This document shows, one piece after another, positions 1 through 9,401 of a stretch of 64,000 nt of DNA. The notes beneath the pieces were generated by a model. That model ran no database searches and was not told where the DNA came from. It saw only the letters and a program-made list of their open reading frames with translations. Positions within the stretch are counted from its first letter, which is position 1, and every line of letters starts with the position of its first letter. The stretch comes from Corynebacterium sp. Marseille-P3884 (lineage in GTDB: Bacteria > Actinomycetota > Actinomycetes > Mycobacteriales > Mycobacteriaceae), in contig NZ_JAGKSD010000007.1 in assembly GCF_017942225.1 (NCBI RefSeq), positions 84,651 to 148,650 on the forward strand. Reading direction: 5' to 3'. Made by a program: the position numbers and the translations under genes.

Positions 1-510
1 TGAAGTTGTGGTGATAAAGCTTTCTTACCCTGCTCCGCCGCCGACTGTCTAGGCGACTGATCTGTGGCCGGGGCCTCGTCCACGGCGTATGAGAAAGCAC
101 GTTCGACACCCCCACCGGTCCTGTGCAGGCTACGTCGGCGTGTCGCGGTTTGACCTGCGGAAAAACACAATGTTGTAATTTCGGGGGTGAACGAATTTCG
201 GGTCAACTACCCCCGCGCGTCGATTTGGCCGGTGCGACGACGATCACGTATCCTGGCATGGTCTGTCGCACTCTGTGACCTCTGCGGTTCCGCGGATGTC
301 GGGGTGTGCGTGAGAGCATCATCAGCGCCGAGCACCGGGCCGCCCGTGTTGGCGAGTCAGCGCAGATAATGTATGCCACCAGCGAATTCGCTGTAAGAGC
401 ATCTCACTTACATGTTTTGAAAATGGCTGCCTCTTCCCGGGAAGGCGCACGCACCGCAATATTCGGTGTGCGCCGCTGGCCGCCGCATAGATTGCAAGGA
501 GTAACCCGCC
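1..510. promoter_or_regulatory. Origin-proximal intergenic region upstream of rpmH
   Basis: No convincing gene is seen here. By synteny this is the dnaA-rpmH intergenic region, with dnaA expected off the left edge on the minus strand. I found no exact DnaA box (TTATCCACA) on either strand, so the origin core probably lies further left. The stretch carries a candidate rpmH promoter near 150-179, an inverted repeat CGGGGGT/ACCCCCG (182-188 and 209-215) just downstream of it, and a second possible -10 (GATAAT, about 365). The short reading frames here lack ribosome binding sites and family resemblance. Confidence 0.6.
150..179 (+). promoter_or_regulatory. Candidate promoter of rpmH-rnpA-yidD-yidC operon
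   Basis: TTGACC at 150-155 and TGTAAT at 174-179 are separated by 18 bases, a fair match to a housekeeping sigma-A promoter. A transcript starting near 186 would have a long leader of about 325 bases before rpmH. A second, weaker -10-like element (GATAAT, about 365) could give a shorter leader. Assignment is from pattern only. Confidence 0.4.
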
Positions 511-648
511 ATGTCTAAGCGGACTTTCCAGCCGAATAACCGCCGTCGTGCACGCAAGCACGGCTTCCGTACCCGCATGAACACCCGTGCTGGCCGCGCC
601 ATCGTTTCCGCGCGCCGCCGCAAGGGCCGTTCCAAGCTCACTGCCTAG
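511..648 (+). CDS. rpmH: 50S ribosomal protein L34
   Basis: A 45-residue, very basic protein starting [20 protein letters not shown], the signature opening of bacterial L34, with the usual [13 protein letters not shown] tail. L34 sits in the large ribosomal subunit near 23S rRNA. The start ATG has a good ribosome binding site (AAGGAG, 496-501). It is first in the conserved rpmH-rnpA-yidD-yidC-rsmG cluster beside the origin; rnpA begins 28 bases downstream, so the two are surely cotranscribed. Confidence 0.97.
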   Translation: MSKRTFQPNNRRRARKHGFRTRMNTRAGRAIVSARRRKGRSKLTA

Positions 649-675
649 TTCTTCTAGGCTCGTCTCGAGCGCGCT

Positions 676-1038
676 GTGCTGCCCCGTGCCCACAAGCTCA
701 CCTCGTCCGCGGAATTCCGCCGGGTGATCTCTAAGGGCGGGCGCGCAGGCACCCGCACCCTCGTGGTGCACTATTACACCCGAACCGACACCGTCATCTC
801 CGGCGGCCCGCGGTTCGGGTTAATTGTGTCTAAGCAGGTGGGCAACGCCGTTGCCCGTCACCGTCTATCGCGGCAACTGCGACACCTGTGCATGGAGGTC
901 GCCGAGTCGCTCGACCGGGAAGTGGACATTGTCATCCGTGCCCTCCCTGCGAGTGCCGGCGCCACAAGTGCGGAACTGCTGGGAGACCTGGAATCAGGTC
1001 TCTTACGGGCCCGCAAGAAAGCAGCCGCGCGCTCATGA
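676..1038 (+). CDS. rnpA: Ribonuclease P protein component
   Basis: A 120-residue protein of usual RnpA length. It binds the RNase P RNA and helps it cleave 5' leaders from tRNA precursors. It opens LPRAHKLTSSAEFRRV, typical of the family, and carries the basic RNR-type RNA-binding stretch RHRLSRQLRHL in the middle. The start is GTG at 676, placed by the family N-terminus. Its stop overlaps the yidD start (ATGA at 1035-1038), indicating translational coupling. Confidence 0.95.
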   Translation: MLPRAHKLTSSAEFRRVISKGGRAGTRTLVVHYYTRTDTVISGGPRFGLIVSKQVGNAVARHRLSRQLRHLCMEVAESLDREVDIVIRALPASAGATSAELLGDLESGLLRARKKAAARS

Positions 1039-1319
1039 CCGATTTCGAGCATTTCAATACTGACGGTGAGCGCATTCCTGCACCATCCGGGCCTGTCGGC
1101 CGTGCGATGGTGCGGTGCGTGCGGCTTTACCAAAAACTTTTCTCACCCCTTAAGATGGGATCGACGTGCCGCTTCGAGCCAACCTGCAGCGCGTATGCGC
1201 TTGAAGCAGTGTCCAGGCATGGAGCGGCCCGCGGTGGCCTTCTCGTCCTTGCGCGTCTAGCCAAGTGCGGTCCATGGCACCCCGGCGGTTACGACCCCGT
1301 ACCTATGAACAGGAGTTAG
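1035..1319 (+). CDS. yidD: Membrane protein insertion efficiency factor YidD
   Basis: A 94-residue protein with the YidD core: VRLYQKLFSPLKMGSTCRFEPTCSAYALEAVSRHGAARGG followed by the conserved CGPWHPGGYDPVP end. YidD is a small inner-face membrane-associated protein that assists insertion by YidC. I chose the ATG at 1035, which overlaps the rnpA stop by four bases; an upstream in-frame extension to 888 would lie inside rnpA and has no family support. The N-terminus is about 20 residues longer than the E. coli type. yidC follows after seven bases. Confidence 0.93.
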   Translation: MTDFEHFNTDGERIPAPSGPVGRAMVRCVRLYQKLFSPLKMGSTCRFEPTCSAYALEAVSRHGAARGGLLVLARLAKCGPWHPGGYDPVPMNRS

Positions 1320-1326
1320 ACAACCA

Positions 1327-2520
1327 GTGCTGAATTTCATCTACTGGCCCATCTCAGCGGTGCTGTGGTTCTGGCACAAGATCTTCGGCTACCTACTCTC
1401 GCCGGACTCCGGCGCCTCGTGGCTGCTGGCGATCGTGTTTTTGACCTTCACCATCCGTATCTTCTTGGTCAAGCCGATGGTGAACCAGCTGCGCGCCGGC
1501 CGCAAGATGCAGGAGCTCCAACCGAAGATGCAGGAGATCCGCGCCAAGTACGCCAAGGACCAGCAAAGGCAGGCGCAGGAAATGCAGCGTCTGTACAAAG
1601 AAGCCAAGATGAATCCGCTGGCCAGCTGCATTGTTCCGCTGGTGCAAATGCCGGTGTTCATCGGTCTGTTCCACGTGCTCCGCTCCTTCAACCGCACCGG
1701 CACCTCCGGCTCCGGCCTAGGAATGACCGTGGAGCAAAACCGCAACACCGCGAACTACATCTTCTCTCCGGAAGAAGTGCAGTCCTTCCTCGATGCGCGC
1801 GTGTTCGGCGTTCCGCTGTCGTCTTATATGGCCATGCCGGAGGAGCAGTTCGCGGCCTTTGAACCGTCAGACTTCTCCCGCACCGACATCATCCTGGTTG
1901 CACTTCCGATGGTCATCGCCGGTGTGCTGCTGACCCACTTCAACGCGCGTATGTCCATGAACCGTCAGCGCGAACGCATGGCGAAGCGTAAGGCGGAGCA
2001 GGCAGCGGCCGGCAAGAAGCAGCCGGAAAACGGCATGAACTCGCCGGAAATGATGGAAATGCAGATGAAGACCATGAACGGCATGATGCTGTGGTTCCTC
2101 CCGGCAACCCTGCTGATCACTGGTGCTTTTTGGCACATCGGTCTGCTCACCTACACGTTGTCCAACAACATCTGGACCTTCTTCCAGACCAAGATTGTCT
2201 ACGCCAAGATGGACAAGGAAGAGGCGGAAGAGGAAGAGGCCAAGCGCGAGGCAAAGCGTGCTTCCGCACCGGTCGCGGGCGCCCGTACGGTGGATAACCG
2301 CTCCAAGAAACAGCGTCAGCGCGATGCCGCGAAGCAGCGTGCGAACAATAATCACCCGGAAAACGACACGGAAAAGTCCGTGGCGAATGAGCCGGAGAGC
2401 AAGCCGTCGGACAAGGCTGATCCGGATGGGGATTCCAATGTCGGCCTCAAGCCCAAGCCGGGAGCTAAGCCCAACAACCCGAAGAAGGGCAAGAAGAAGA
2501 AAAAGAAGAAAGGGAAATAA
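1327..2520 (+). CDS. yidC: Membrane protein insertase YidC/Oxa1
   Basis: A 397-residue Oxa1/YidC insertase that integrates proteins into the cytoplasmic membrane with or without SecYEG. Hydrophobic segments are visible near residues 3-20, 30-50 ([17 protein letters not shown]), 98-120 (the [21 protein letters not shown] signature), 188-206 and 255-285. As usual for Gram-positives it lacks the large periplasmic domain. The C-terminal 110 residues are highly charged and end in a lysine run, a ribosome-binding type tail. Start GTG at 1327 with an AGGAG motif at 1311-1315. Confidence 0.95.
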   Translation: MLNFIYWPISAVLWFWHKIFGYLLSPDSGASWLLAIVFLTFTIRIFLVKPMVNQLRAGRKMQELQPKMQEIRAKYAKDQQRQAQEMQRLYKEAKMNPLASCIVPLVQMPVFIGLFHVLRSFNRTGTSGSGLGMTVEQNRNTANYIFSPEEVQSFLDARVFGVPLSSYMAMPEEQFAAFEPSDFSRTDIILVALPMVIAGVLLTHFNARMSMNRQRERMAKRKAEQAAAGKKQPENGMNSPEMMEMQMKTMNGMMLWFLPATLLITGAFWHIGLLTYTLSNNIWTFFQTKIVYAKMDKEEAEEEEAKREAKRASAPVAGARTVDNRSKKQRQRDAAKQRANNNHPENDTEKSVANEPESKPSDKADPDGDSNVGLKPKPGAKPNNPKKGKKKKKKKGK

Positions 2521-2525
2521 GGCAC

Positions 2526-3167
2526 ATGCCTGAGCACACGCCTGAGTGGGAGACCGCGCCCGCCGCAGCTGCCGAGATCTTCGGTGACCGGCTGCCGCTC
2601 GCGCAGGCCTACCACGATTCCCTGGCCACCACCGCGGCGGAGCGCGGTTTCATCGGCCCGAAGGAAGTCTCCCGCCTGTGGAGTCGCCACGTGCTCAATT
2701 GCGCGGTCATCGCCGAAGCCTTCGACGAGGGCCAAAGCGTTGCGGACATCGGTTCCGGCGCTGGCCTACCGGGCATTCCCTTGGCCATCGCTCGCCCGGA
2801 TTTGCAGATCACGCTCATCGAGCCGTTGCTGAAGCGCTCGACGTACCTCAGCGAGATCACCGCAGAACTCGGACTCGATAACGTCACCGTTGTCCGCGGG
2901 CGTGCGGAAGAGCAGAAAAAGATGCTTTTCGACGTCACCACCTCCCGCGCCGTCGCCCCCTTGGGCAAGCTGGCTGGTTGGTCCCTTCCCCTCGTGCGCC
3001 CCGGCGGTTCTATGACCGCGATGAAGGGTGCGAGCGTGGCAGAGGAATTGGAGCGCGACGCCGCCATGATCACCAAGGCCCGCGGTACGGATGCGGAGAT
3101 CCTCACTGTCGGTGAGGGCTTGCTGGAGCAACCCACCACCCTCATTCGCATCCTCCGCGCTGGTTAG
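2526..3167 (+). CDS. rsmG: 16S rRNA (guanine-527-N7)-methyltransferase RsmG
   Basis: A 213-residue SAM-dependent methyltransferase (GidB) that makes m7G527 in the 530 loop of 16S rRNA; loss of this modification is a known route to low-level streptomycin resistance. The SAM-binding motif [16 protein letters not shown] is at about residues 72-87, and the family LWSRHVLNC segment lies just before it. It follows yidC by five bases and precedes parA by 86, as in other Actinobacteria. Confidence 0.95.
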   Translation: MPEHTPEWETAPAAAAEIFGDRLPLAQAYHDSLATTAAERGFIGPKEVSRLWSRHVLNCAVIAEAFDEGQSVADIGSGAGLPGIPLAIARPDLQITLIEPLLKRSTYLSEITAELGLDNVTVVRGRAEEQKKMLFDVTTSRAVAPLGKLAGWSLPLVRPGGSMTAMKGASVAEELERDAAMITKARGTDAEILTVGEGLLEQPTTLIRILRAG

Positions 3168-3253
3168 CGCGCTTTCGGGCGGTCCCGGGTAACGGATGTT
3201 CGGTCGCTCTACTAATCTGACACTGACTGATATTGAGAGTGACGGGAGGCCAC

Positions 3254-4201
3254 GTGGACGACGAGCAGTGGGATGACACCCCGATTGCTGCGGCGGCTCG
3301 CCGTGCGGCGCAGATGAATACTGGGCGCTCGACGGTGCCGAAGCCGGATCAACCGCGCCTGATCACTGTGGCAAACCAGAAGGGCGGCGTGGGCAAGACC
3401 ACCACGTCGGTGAACCTCGCGGCGTCGCTGGCCAAGCTGGGCTGCAAGGTGCTCGTGGTGGATTTGGACCCCCAGGGCAATGCGTCCACCGCGCTGGGTG
3501 CCGGCCACCGTGACGGCGAGACATCGAGTTATGAGCTCCTCATCGGTGCCGCGGGTCCGGCAGAGGCTCTGCAGCGCTCCGGGGACAACGACAATTTGTG
3601 GTGCATTCCCGCGACCATCGACTTGGCTGGCGCTGAGATTGAGCTGGTCAGTCTGGTCCGGCGCGAGTACCGCTTGGCAGATGCGTTGCGCGGTGGATTT
3701 CTTGAGGAGCACGGCTTCGATTACGTCTTTGTGGACTGCCCGCCGTCGCTCGGTCTGCTCACCATCAACGCGATGAATGCTGTGGATGAGGTTCTCATCC
3801 CGATCCAGTGCGAGTATTACGCACTCGAGGGTGTGGGCCAGCTGCTGAATAACATCACGATGATCCGCGGCGCTTTGAACCCGAACCTGCACATCTCCGC
3901 AGTGCTGTTGACGATGTATGACGCCCGCACGAAGCTGTCGGAGCAAGTGGCAGAAGAGGTTCGCGGCCAGTTCGGCGATGTGGTGATGCGCAATATGATT
4001 CCGCGATCGGTGAAGGTGTCGGAGGCGCCGGGTTACGGCCAGACCGTGATCGAGTACGACCCGGGCTCGCGCGGTGCGCTGGCATATTTCGATGCCGCGC
4101 GTGAATTGGCTACCCGCGGCGACTATCAGCCGCATGAGACGACGGGGCCGATCGGTGTGAGCCCCGAGATTTTCGCCCAGTTGGGCGAGGAGGACGAGTA
4201 G
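3254..4201 (+). CDS. parA: Chromosome partitioning ATPase ParA (Soj family)
   Basis: A 315-residue Walker-type ATPase that drives segregation of the origin region together with ParB. The deviant Walker A KGGVGKTT is at residues 43-50, DLDPQGN follows at about residues 71-77, and the Walker B region is [16 protein letters not shown] placed the start at GTG 3254, five bases after GGGAGG; an upstream TTG at 3233 would add seven residues. About 35 residues precede the ATPase core, as in other actinobacterial ParA. parB starts four bases after the stop, so the pair is one unit. Its cis sites are the four parS in this window. Confidence 0.95.
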   Translation: MDDEQWDDTPIAAAARRAAQMNTGRSTVPKPDQPRLITVANQKGGVGKTTTSVNLAASLAKLGCKVLVVDLDPQGNASTALGAGHRDGETSSYELLIGAAGPAEALQRSGDNDNLWCIPATIDLAGAEIELVSLVRREYRLADALRGGFLEEHGFDYVFVDCPPSLGLLTINAMNAVDEVLIPIQCEYYALEGVGQLLNNITMIRGALNPNLHISAVLLTMYDARTKLSEQVAEEVRGQFGDVVMRNMIPRSVKVSEAPGYGQTVIEYDPGSRGALAYFDAARELATRGDYQPHETTGPIGVSPEIFAQLGEEDE

Positions 4202-4205
4202 AGCA

Positions 4206-5264
4206 ATGGCAGAGCAACGCAAGGGCGGTCTGGGCCGCGGGTTGGCGGCGCTGATCCCGTCGAATCCGGACCACCACCAGAAGACGGGCCCGCTTGGTGA
4301 TGGCGCGGCTGACGTGATCATCGGCGGGAATAAGGGCGCGCGGGATGAGAACACCAAGCCCAAGAAGAAACAGGTCAAGGGCGCTCCGACGATTCCGGGT
4401 GCGCCGACGATGAGCCAGCCTTCTTCTGTTCCGGCGGCGATGGTGACGGAGAAGAACGATTCCTTCGGCGCCTCCTACCAGGAGATCCCGATCGGGGATA
4501 TTTTCCCGAACGCGAAGCAGCCGCGTACTCAATTCGACGAAGACGAGCTGGCTGAGCTGGTTCACTCGGTCAAGGAATTCGGTCTGCTCCAGCCGATCGT
4601 GGTTCGCCCGGCGAAGGACGGCTATGAGCTGATCATGGGTGAACGCCGCTGGCGCGCGTCCTCGAAGGCTGGCCTGAAGCGCATTCCGGCGATCGTGCGC
4701 GAGACATCCGATGAGGATATGCTCCGCGATGCCTTGCTGGAGAATATCCACCGAGTGCAGCTCAACCCGCTGGAAGAGGCCGCCGCGTACCAGCAGCTGC
4801 TTGATGAATTCGGCGTCACCCAGGAGCAGCTCGCCGACCGCCTCGGCCGCTCCCGCCCGGTGATCACCAATTCGATCCGTCTGCTGAACCTGCCTGTGCC
4901 GGTGCAGCGCCGCGTTGCCGCTGGTGTTCTCAGTGCGGGGCACGCCCGCGCGCTCCTCGGCGTGAAGGTGGGCCCGGAGGCTCAGGAGCAGCTCGCGGAC
5001 CGCATCGTCGCCGAGGGTCTGTCTGTCCGCGCGACGGAGGAGGCCGTGACCCTGCTCAACCGTCAGGGCGCCTTGCCGGACAAGCCGAAGCGCGAGCCGA
5101 CTCCGCAGCCGGAATTCCTCACTCAGGCAGCCGACCGCTTGGCCGATGAGTGGGACACCAAGGTCTCGGTGACCATGGGCAAGCGCAAGGGAAAGATCGT
5201 CGTCGAATTCGGCGACCGCGAGGATTTCGAGCGCATCATGTCGCTCATCGAGGGCACGGACTAG
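4206..5264 (+). CDS. parB: Chromosome partitioning protein ParB (CTPase)
   Basis: A 352-residue ParB. It binds parS through a helix-turn-helix and spreads as a CTP-dependent sliding clamp. Visible parts: N-terminal ParA-interacting motif [12 protein letters not shown] (residues 6-17), a variable linker, the ParB/Srx nucleotide-binding domain from about 90 with GERRWR at 145-150 and [14 protein letters not shown], the HTH region ([23 protein letters not shown]), and a C-terminal dimerisation segment. Four perfect parS copies lie 22-34 kb downstream in trpCF, two intergenic regions and leuS. Confidence 0.96.
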   Translation: MAEQRKGGLGRGLAALIPSNPDHHQKTGPLGDGAADVIIGGNKGARDENTKPKKKQVKGAPTIPGAPTMSQPSSVPAAMVTEKNDSFGASYQEIPIGDIFPNAKQPRTQFDEDELAELVHSVKEFGLLQPIVVRPAKDGYELIMGERRWRASSKAGLKRIPAIVRETSDEDMLRDALLENIHRVQLNPLEEAAAYQQLLDEFGVTQEQLADRLGRSRPVITNSIRLLNLPVPVQRRVAAGVLSAGHARALLGVKVGPEAQEQLADRIVAEGLSVRATEEAVTLLNRQGALPDKPKREPTPQPEFLTQAADRLADEWDTKVSVTMGKRKGKIVVEFGDREDFERIMSLIEGTD

Positions 5265-5274
5265 CCCTGGGGCC

Positions 5275-5931
5275 ATGGCGCTGCGACACGTCCGGGTGAT
5301 TCCGCTGGAGGCGGCCACCTTGGACCGCATTCACCGCACGACTGCGCGCAGCGTGTTCTGGGAGCTCGATCCGCTGGGTGACGCGTTCAGCGGCACCGAT
5401 TCCGACGTGGACAAGGCCGCCTGGCTTCTAAGTCTCGCCTACGAGCAGCCCGCCGTGGGCTTTTCCATTGTCGACCCGGCTATCACCGCCGGCGCGCACG
5501 CGAGTCTGCTCATGTGCCCGCCGTCGGCAGCGCCCGGCGCTGTTCGGATGCCCACCGCGCCCTTCTCCGCCGACGCATTTTGCCTGACCAGCTTGCATAT
5601 CGATGCGGCGGTCGAGGGCATCGGTTGGGGAGCAGTGCTTATCGACGCCGCCGTTGCCGCCCTCACCCAACGTTCCCTTCCCGCGGTGGAAGCGTTCGGG
5701 TTGCGTTCTGATTTGCCCGACGATCTGACCCGGATGTGCCGCCAGTTGGTGGCCAACCGCTCCACCATCGGCTTGATGCCTGTGGATGTGTTGGAGTCAG
5801 CGGGCTTTCAGATTGTCGCCGATCACCCGGCGATTCCGCGTCTGCGTTTGGAATTGCCGCCGGTGCACGATCTGCTCACTGAGCGGGAGATCGCAGATCT
5901 GCTCGCGGCTGTTTCCGTTGGTGGACGCTAA
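5275..5931 (+). CDS. GNAT-like N-acetyltransferase family protein
   Basis: A 218-residue protein next to parB, where many mycolic-acid bacteria carry an uncharacterised acetyltransferase-like gene. The segment LHIDAAVEGIGWGAVLIDAAVAAL resembles the beta4-alpha3 acetyl-CoA binding part of GNAT enzymes, although the canonical R/Q-x-x-G-x-G/A is only partly present. Substrate unknown. Starts 10 bases after parB and converges with cwlM, whose stop codon overlaps its end by four bases. The call rests on this motif plus synteny. Confidence 0.6.
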   Translation: MALRHVRVIPLEAATLDRIHRTTARSVFWELDPLGDAFSGTDSDVDKAAWLLSLAYEQPAVGFSIVDPAITAGAHASLLMCPPSAAPGAVRMPTAPFSADAFCLTSLHIDAAVEGIGWGAVLIDAAVAALTQRSLPAVEAFGLRSDLPDDLTRMCRQLVANRSTIGLMPVDVLESAGFQIVADHPAIPRLRLELPPVHDLLTEREIADLLAAVSVGGR

Positions 5932-7106
5932 GCGCGTTCCTGGCGCAACAACTCCGTGAAGGAGAAGGTGCCTGTCGGCTGGTTGTCCTGCTCGAGCAGG
6001 TAGAGGCGCTTCACGGCAACGACGATCGCTTCGGCAATCGCATCTCGTTGAGTCGGATCGGTGATGATGGACATATCGTGCGGGTTAGTCACGTATCCGA
6101 GCACGACCTCGACCGACGGCATCTGCGTCATGCGCAGCAGCTCCCACGTCCGGCCGTGGTTGTAGCAGTTGCCCAGCTGCGTGCGCGCGACGATTTCGCG
6201 CTGGATGAAGCCGGAAAGCATCTCGCCCGTCATGGACGACGCGCCCAATTCAGACCCGAAATAGAAGGTGGCTACGCCGTTGGCTTTCTCGTTCTGGTAG
6301 CGGTCCAGCTGCAGGGAGATCATCAGGTCTGCTTCGAAGCTATTCGCCAGATCCGCCCGCGACTTCGCCGAAGGGTTATCGCCGCGCGGATGCGACATGA
6401 TCGTCTCCATGCCGGCGGCGATCATGCGTGCCTCCACGCGGGAGGCCAAGTCCCAGAGGATTTCTTCCTCGGTGATTTCGCCGTACGGCCCCTTGATCCG
6501 CGCCATATTCTCGACGTCGATACTGGGATCGATGACCACGCGCTTGCCCGTCAGGCGTGGTCCCGCCATGCGGACGACTTCGCGTTCGCGGATCGCCTGG
6601 GTAGAACCGCCGGTAATGCGTCGGCCCAGCAAGCTCAGCGCGTGCAGGGTCTCCGGGCCACAGACACCATCGTCCTGGATGCCGTAATTCAGCTGGTAAT
6701 TAGATAGTGCGGCGTGGGTGTCGGGCCCGAAGTGCCCGTCGATACGTCCGGAGTAGAAGCCGAGTTCTTGCAGTTGCTTCTGCAGCTGGCCCACGTCGTC
6801 GCCGACGAGGACCTGGTTCGGCTGGTACGACAAAGCACGCGCACCGAGGGTGTAGGAAGCGTGGCGCAATTCGCGCAGAGTGAGCTCGTCGATCTCGCCC
6901 GAGGGCAGAATGCCGCGGGACTGCTGGAACGCCTTGAGCGTGGTGCACAATTCCTCGTCGAAATACATTTCCGACTGGGAGAAACGCCGGCGGTTCCACT
7001 CCCCCACATCGCCCTCGAAGTCGTCCACCAAACCCAGACGCGCAAGGGTCGAGCGGACTTCAGCGACGCGTGCGCTGGAGTCTCCCACTCGATACGGACC
7101 GAACAC
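5928..7106 (-). CDS. cwlM: CwlM-type amidase-fold protein, probably catalytically dead
   Basis: A 392-residue protein with two N-terminal peptidoglycan-binding repeats (about 5-75 and 100-160; GRIDGHFGPDTHAALSNYQ is clear) and an Amidase_3 fold (188-370). No signal peptide is seen, so it should be cytoplasmic. The zinc and catalytic positions look lost: the usual DPGHGG is DPSID (193-197), the usual SIHAN is SLQLD (264-268), and the Glu before L-G-F-x-x-N is Val in VEVVLGYVTN. In mycobacteria CwlM is a PknB substrate that regulates MurA rather than cutting the wall; a regulatory role fits. Synteny with trxA-trxB-sigM-murJ supports the name. Confidence 0.85.
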   Translation of the reverse strand: MFGPYRVGDSSARVAEVRSTLARLGLVDDFEGDVGEWNRRRFSQSEMYFDEELCTTLKAFQQSRGILPSGEIDELTLRELRHASYTLGARALSYQPNQVLVGDDVGQLQKQLQELGFYSGRIDGHFGPDTHAALSNYQLNYGIQDDGVCGPETLHALSLLGRRITGGSTQAIREREVVRMAGPRLTGKRVVIDPSIDVENMARIKGPYGEITEEEILWDLASRVEARMIAAGMETIMSHPRGDNPSAKSRADLANSFEADLMISLQLDRYQNEKANGVATFYFGSELGASSMTGEMLSGFIQREIVARTQLGNCYNHGRTWELLRMTQMPSVEVVLGYVTNPHDMSIITDPTQRDAIAEAIVVAVKRLYLLEQDNQPTGTFSFTELLRQERA

Positions 7107-7197
7107 AACTCACCTTTCTATGAGCATTGAGGAACGGTTTCATCTTACTGTCCCCTGCGTTGGGTAAGCCGAACACCATGCGTGTCGCCGGTATTGC

Positions 7198-7524
7198 TTA
7201 CGACAGGTGCGGTTCCAGGCGGGAGAGGATCTCGGCCTTGGGGCGCACGCTGCTGAACTCGTCGACCTTCTGGCCGTCCTTGAAAATCAACACGTGCGGG
7301 ATGGTCAAGACCTGGAACAGCGAACCGAGTGTGCGTTCTTTGTCCAGGTCGACCTTCGTTACCTTGACCTTGCCGTCCAGTTCTTCTGCGATCTCGTCGA
7401 GGATCGGCGAGAGCTTCTGGCACGGGCCGCACCATTCCGCCCAGAAGTCGACGAGGACGGGGACGTCGGATTCGACGACCTCCGATTTGAAGGTGTTCTG
7501 CGTGATGTCGATGGGCTTGCTCAT
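7198..7524 (-). CDS. trxA: Thioredoxin
   Basis: A 108-residue thioredoxin with the active site WCGPC at residues 31-35 (FWAEWCGPCQKL) and the cis-proline region TIPHVLIFKDGQ. It reduces protein disulfides using electrons from TrxB, encoded 44 bases upstream on the same strand. Start is the ATG at 7524, eight bases after AGGAG; a longer reading frame upstream overlaps trxB and has no family support. The Trx pair sits with sigM, whose homologue in C. glutamicum controls disulfide-stress genes including this locus. Confidence 0.96.
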   Translation of the reverse strand: MSKPIDITQNTFKSEVVESDVPVLVDFWAEWCGPCQKLSPILDEIAEELDGKVKVTKVDLDKERTLGSLFQVLTIPHVLIFKDGQKVDEFSSVRPKAEILSRLEPHLS

Positions 7525-7568
7525 GGTCGCTGCGCTCCTATTCTGCTTTCTTTTAGATTTCCGTTTCC

Positions 7569-8642
7569 CTACAGCGCTTCCAAGTAGTGCTCCGCGTCGA
7601 TGGCGGCACGGCACCCGGAACCTGCGGCGGTGATGGCCTGGCGGTAGTAGTTGTCCACCAAATCGCCAGCGGCGAAAACGCCCGGCACCGACGTCTTCGT
7701 GGTGGGGTGCTCGACGGTGACATAGCCTTCTGCGTCGGTGGCTACTTGGCCGTCAAGGAAGCCGGAACGCGGGTCGTGGCCGATGGCGACGAACATCGCC
7801 GTGGCGTCCAGGGTGGATTCCTGCCCTGTCTGGGTGTCCTTGATGCGAAGACCGGCGACCCTGCCGCCGTCCTCGAGGACTTCTTCCACGACGGCGTTGG
7901 TGAGGAATTCGATCTTGTCGTTCTCCTTCGCGCGGTCCAGCATGATCTGGGAGGCGCGGAATTCCTCTCGGCGGTGAATGATTGTCACCTTGGAGCCGAA
8001 ACGGGTCAGGAAGGTGGCTTCCTCCATCGCGGAATCGCCGCCGCCGACGACAGCGATGTGCTGGTCTTTGAAGAAGAAGCCGTCGCAGGTTGCGCAGGTG
8101 GACACGCCGCGGCCGGTGAGCTCCTGCTCGCCCGGAATGCCCAGGTGGCGCGGTGCCGCACCGGTGGCCAGGATGACCGCGCGGGCTTGGAATACCTCGT
8201 CGCCGACGTGAACCTTCTTGATGTCGCCGTCCAGCTCGACGCTATCGACCTGGTCAGCGCGGAGATCGGCACCGAAACGCTCGGCTTGGGCGCGCATCTC
8301 CGTCATCAGGTCCGGGCCCTGGATGCCATTTTGGAAACCGGGGAAATTCTCCACCTCGGTGGTGTTCATCAGCTCGCCGCCGAACTCGTAGCCCTCGAAC
8401 ACGAGCGGCTTCAGGTCGGCGCGCGCGGTGTACAGCGCGGCGGTGTAGCCGGCAGGTCCGGAGCCGACCACGATGACGTCGTAAATGGTGTTGCTGTCGG
8501 CGTCCGCGCCGGTGCGTTCGGCGGATTCCTTCATCTGCTCGGTGGGAGCAGTCTCCGGTGCGGATTTGAATCCGCCCAGGGCATTGACGGAGGGAAATTT
8601 CGGAATGTTGTTGGAGCCGGTGGACCCGTTGGATTCAGTCAT
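7569..8642 (-). CDS. trxB: Thioredoxin reductase
   Basis: A 357-residue FAD/NADPH thioredoxin reductase. FAD-binding GSGPAG is at residues 60-65, the redox-active CATC at 183-186 and NADPH-binding GGGDSA at 200-205. It carries an unusual 50-residue polar extension before [13 protein letters not shown]. The upstream region has only a weak ribosome site, so a shorter start (for example the Met near residue 37) is possible. Lies between sigM and trxA on one strand with gaps of 14 and 44 bases. Confidence 0.95.
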   Translation of the reverse strand: MTESNGSTGSNNIPKFPSVNALGGFKSAPETAPTEQMKESAERTGADADSNTIYDVIVVGSGPAGYTAALYTARADLKPLVFEGYEFGGELMNTTEVENFPGFQNGIQGPDLMTEMRAQAERFGADLRADQVDSVELDGDIKKVHVGDEVFQARAVILATGAAPRHLGIPGEQELTGRGVSTCATCDGFFFKDQHIAVVGGGDSAMEEATFLTRFGSKVTIIHRREEFRASQIMLDRAKENDKIEFLTNAVVEEVLEDGGRVAGLRIKDTQTGQESTLDATAMFVAIGHDPRSGFLDGQVATDAEGYVTVEHPTTKTSVPGVFAAGDLVDNYYRQAITAAGSGCRAAIDAEHYLEAL

Positions 8643-8656
8643 GGCTGCCAGTGTAG

Positions 8657-9271
8657 TTAACTGCGCAAGCCGTCAGATAACGCCTGGCGAGCCCGATTTC
8701 GGCGCGACTTCACGGTGCCGGGGCGTACGCCCAGATGGGAGGCGGCGGAGTTGATGGAGTAGCCGGCGACGTCGATAAGCATTAAAGCCCGTCGTTGCGC
8801 GGCCGGAAGTTTGAAAAGGGCCTGGCGGAGCGTGAGCAGGCGGTCGAGATTGCCCAGCGGGTCATGCGCGAGGTAGCGGTTCGCGTCAGGGCTGAGCTTC
8901 TCCGAATCATCCAGGCTCGTGTGCTGCCTTTTATTCTCCGCGCGCTTCGCGTGATCGTAGCCCGCATTCTTCACGAGGCGGTAGAGCCACGTGGTCAGCG
9001 CGGATTCGGCGCGGAAAGTGTGCATATTGCGCGAGGCCTTGAATAACGCGTCCTGAACGATGTCCTGCGCGTCGTGCTCATTGCGCGCGTACTGCTTGGC
9101 CACGGCCATCATCCGCTGCCGGTGCCTTTCCACAATGATCTGAAAGGCCCGGTTGTCCCCCGCGACGTATTCCGTGACCAGTGCATTATCGGTCTTCTTT
9201 AGCTGTTGCTGCTTCCGCTGCGCGTTGATCCGGTATGTGCGCGCCAAGCGGCCGTGACTATGCGTATTCAC
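8657..9271 (-). CDS. sigM: ECF RNA polymerase sigma factor SigM
   Basis: A 204-residue ECF sigma factor. Region 2 ([41 protein letters not shown]) and region 4 ([44 protein letters not shown]) are clear. By position (murJ-sigM-trxB-trxA) it is SigM, which in C. glutamicum responds to disulfide stress. No anti-sigma factor lies next to it. The start is GTG at 9271, after a G-rich stretch; no exact SigM-type promoter was found upstream, so autoregulation is unsupported. Confidence 0.9.
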   Translation of the reverse strand: MNTHSHGRLARTYRINAQRKQQQLKKTDNALVTEYVAGDNRAFQIIVERHRQRMMAVAKQYARNEHDAQDIVQDALFKASRNMHTFRAESALTTWLYRLVKNAGYDHAKRAENKRQHTSLDDSEKLSPDANRYLAHDPLGNLDRLLTLRQALFKLPAAQRRALMLIDVAGYSINSAASHLGVRPGTVKSRRNRARQALSDGLRS

Positions 9272-9360
9272 CTTGTCCCCCCGAACAAGTCTCCCCTGTT
9301 TCCAGCTGTATGTGTGCTGTGGAACCCATTTTGCCCTGACGCGTGGGGGACGCGCTCGCC

Positions 9361-9383
9361 AAAAGTGCGCACTATAGTGCGCA
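9361..9383 (-). terminator. Terminator after murJ
   Basis: A perfect 18-base palindrome (TGCGCACTATAGTGCGCA, 9366-9383) lies just past the murJ stop. On the minus strand it is followed by ACTTTT, which fits an intrinsic terminator separating murJ from sigM. Being a perfect palindrome between two genes it could also be an operator for sigM. Confidence 0.55.
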
Positions 9384-9401
9384 ACGCTTTGTAACGGGCT
9401 T

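Noticed and set aside
5..18. TGTGGTGATAA near the left edge as a DnaA box
   Set aside because: Differs from TTATCCACA (reverse TGTGGATAA) by an insertion of two bases; a single imperfect match does not support an origin.
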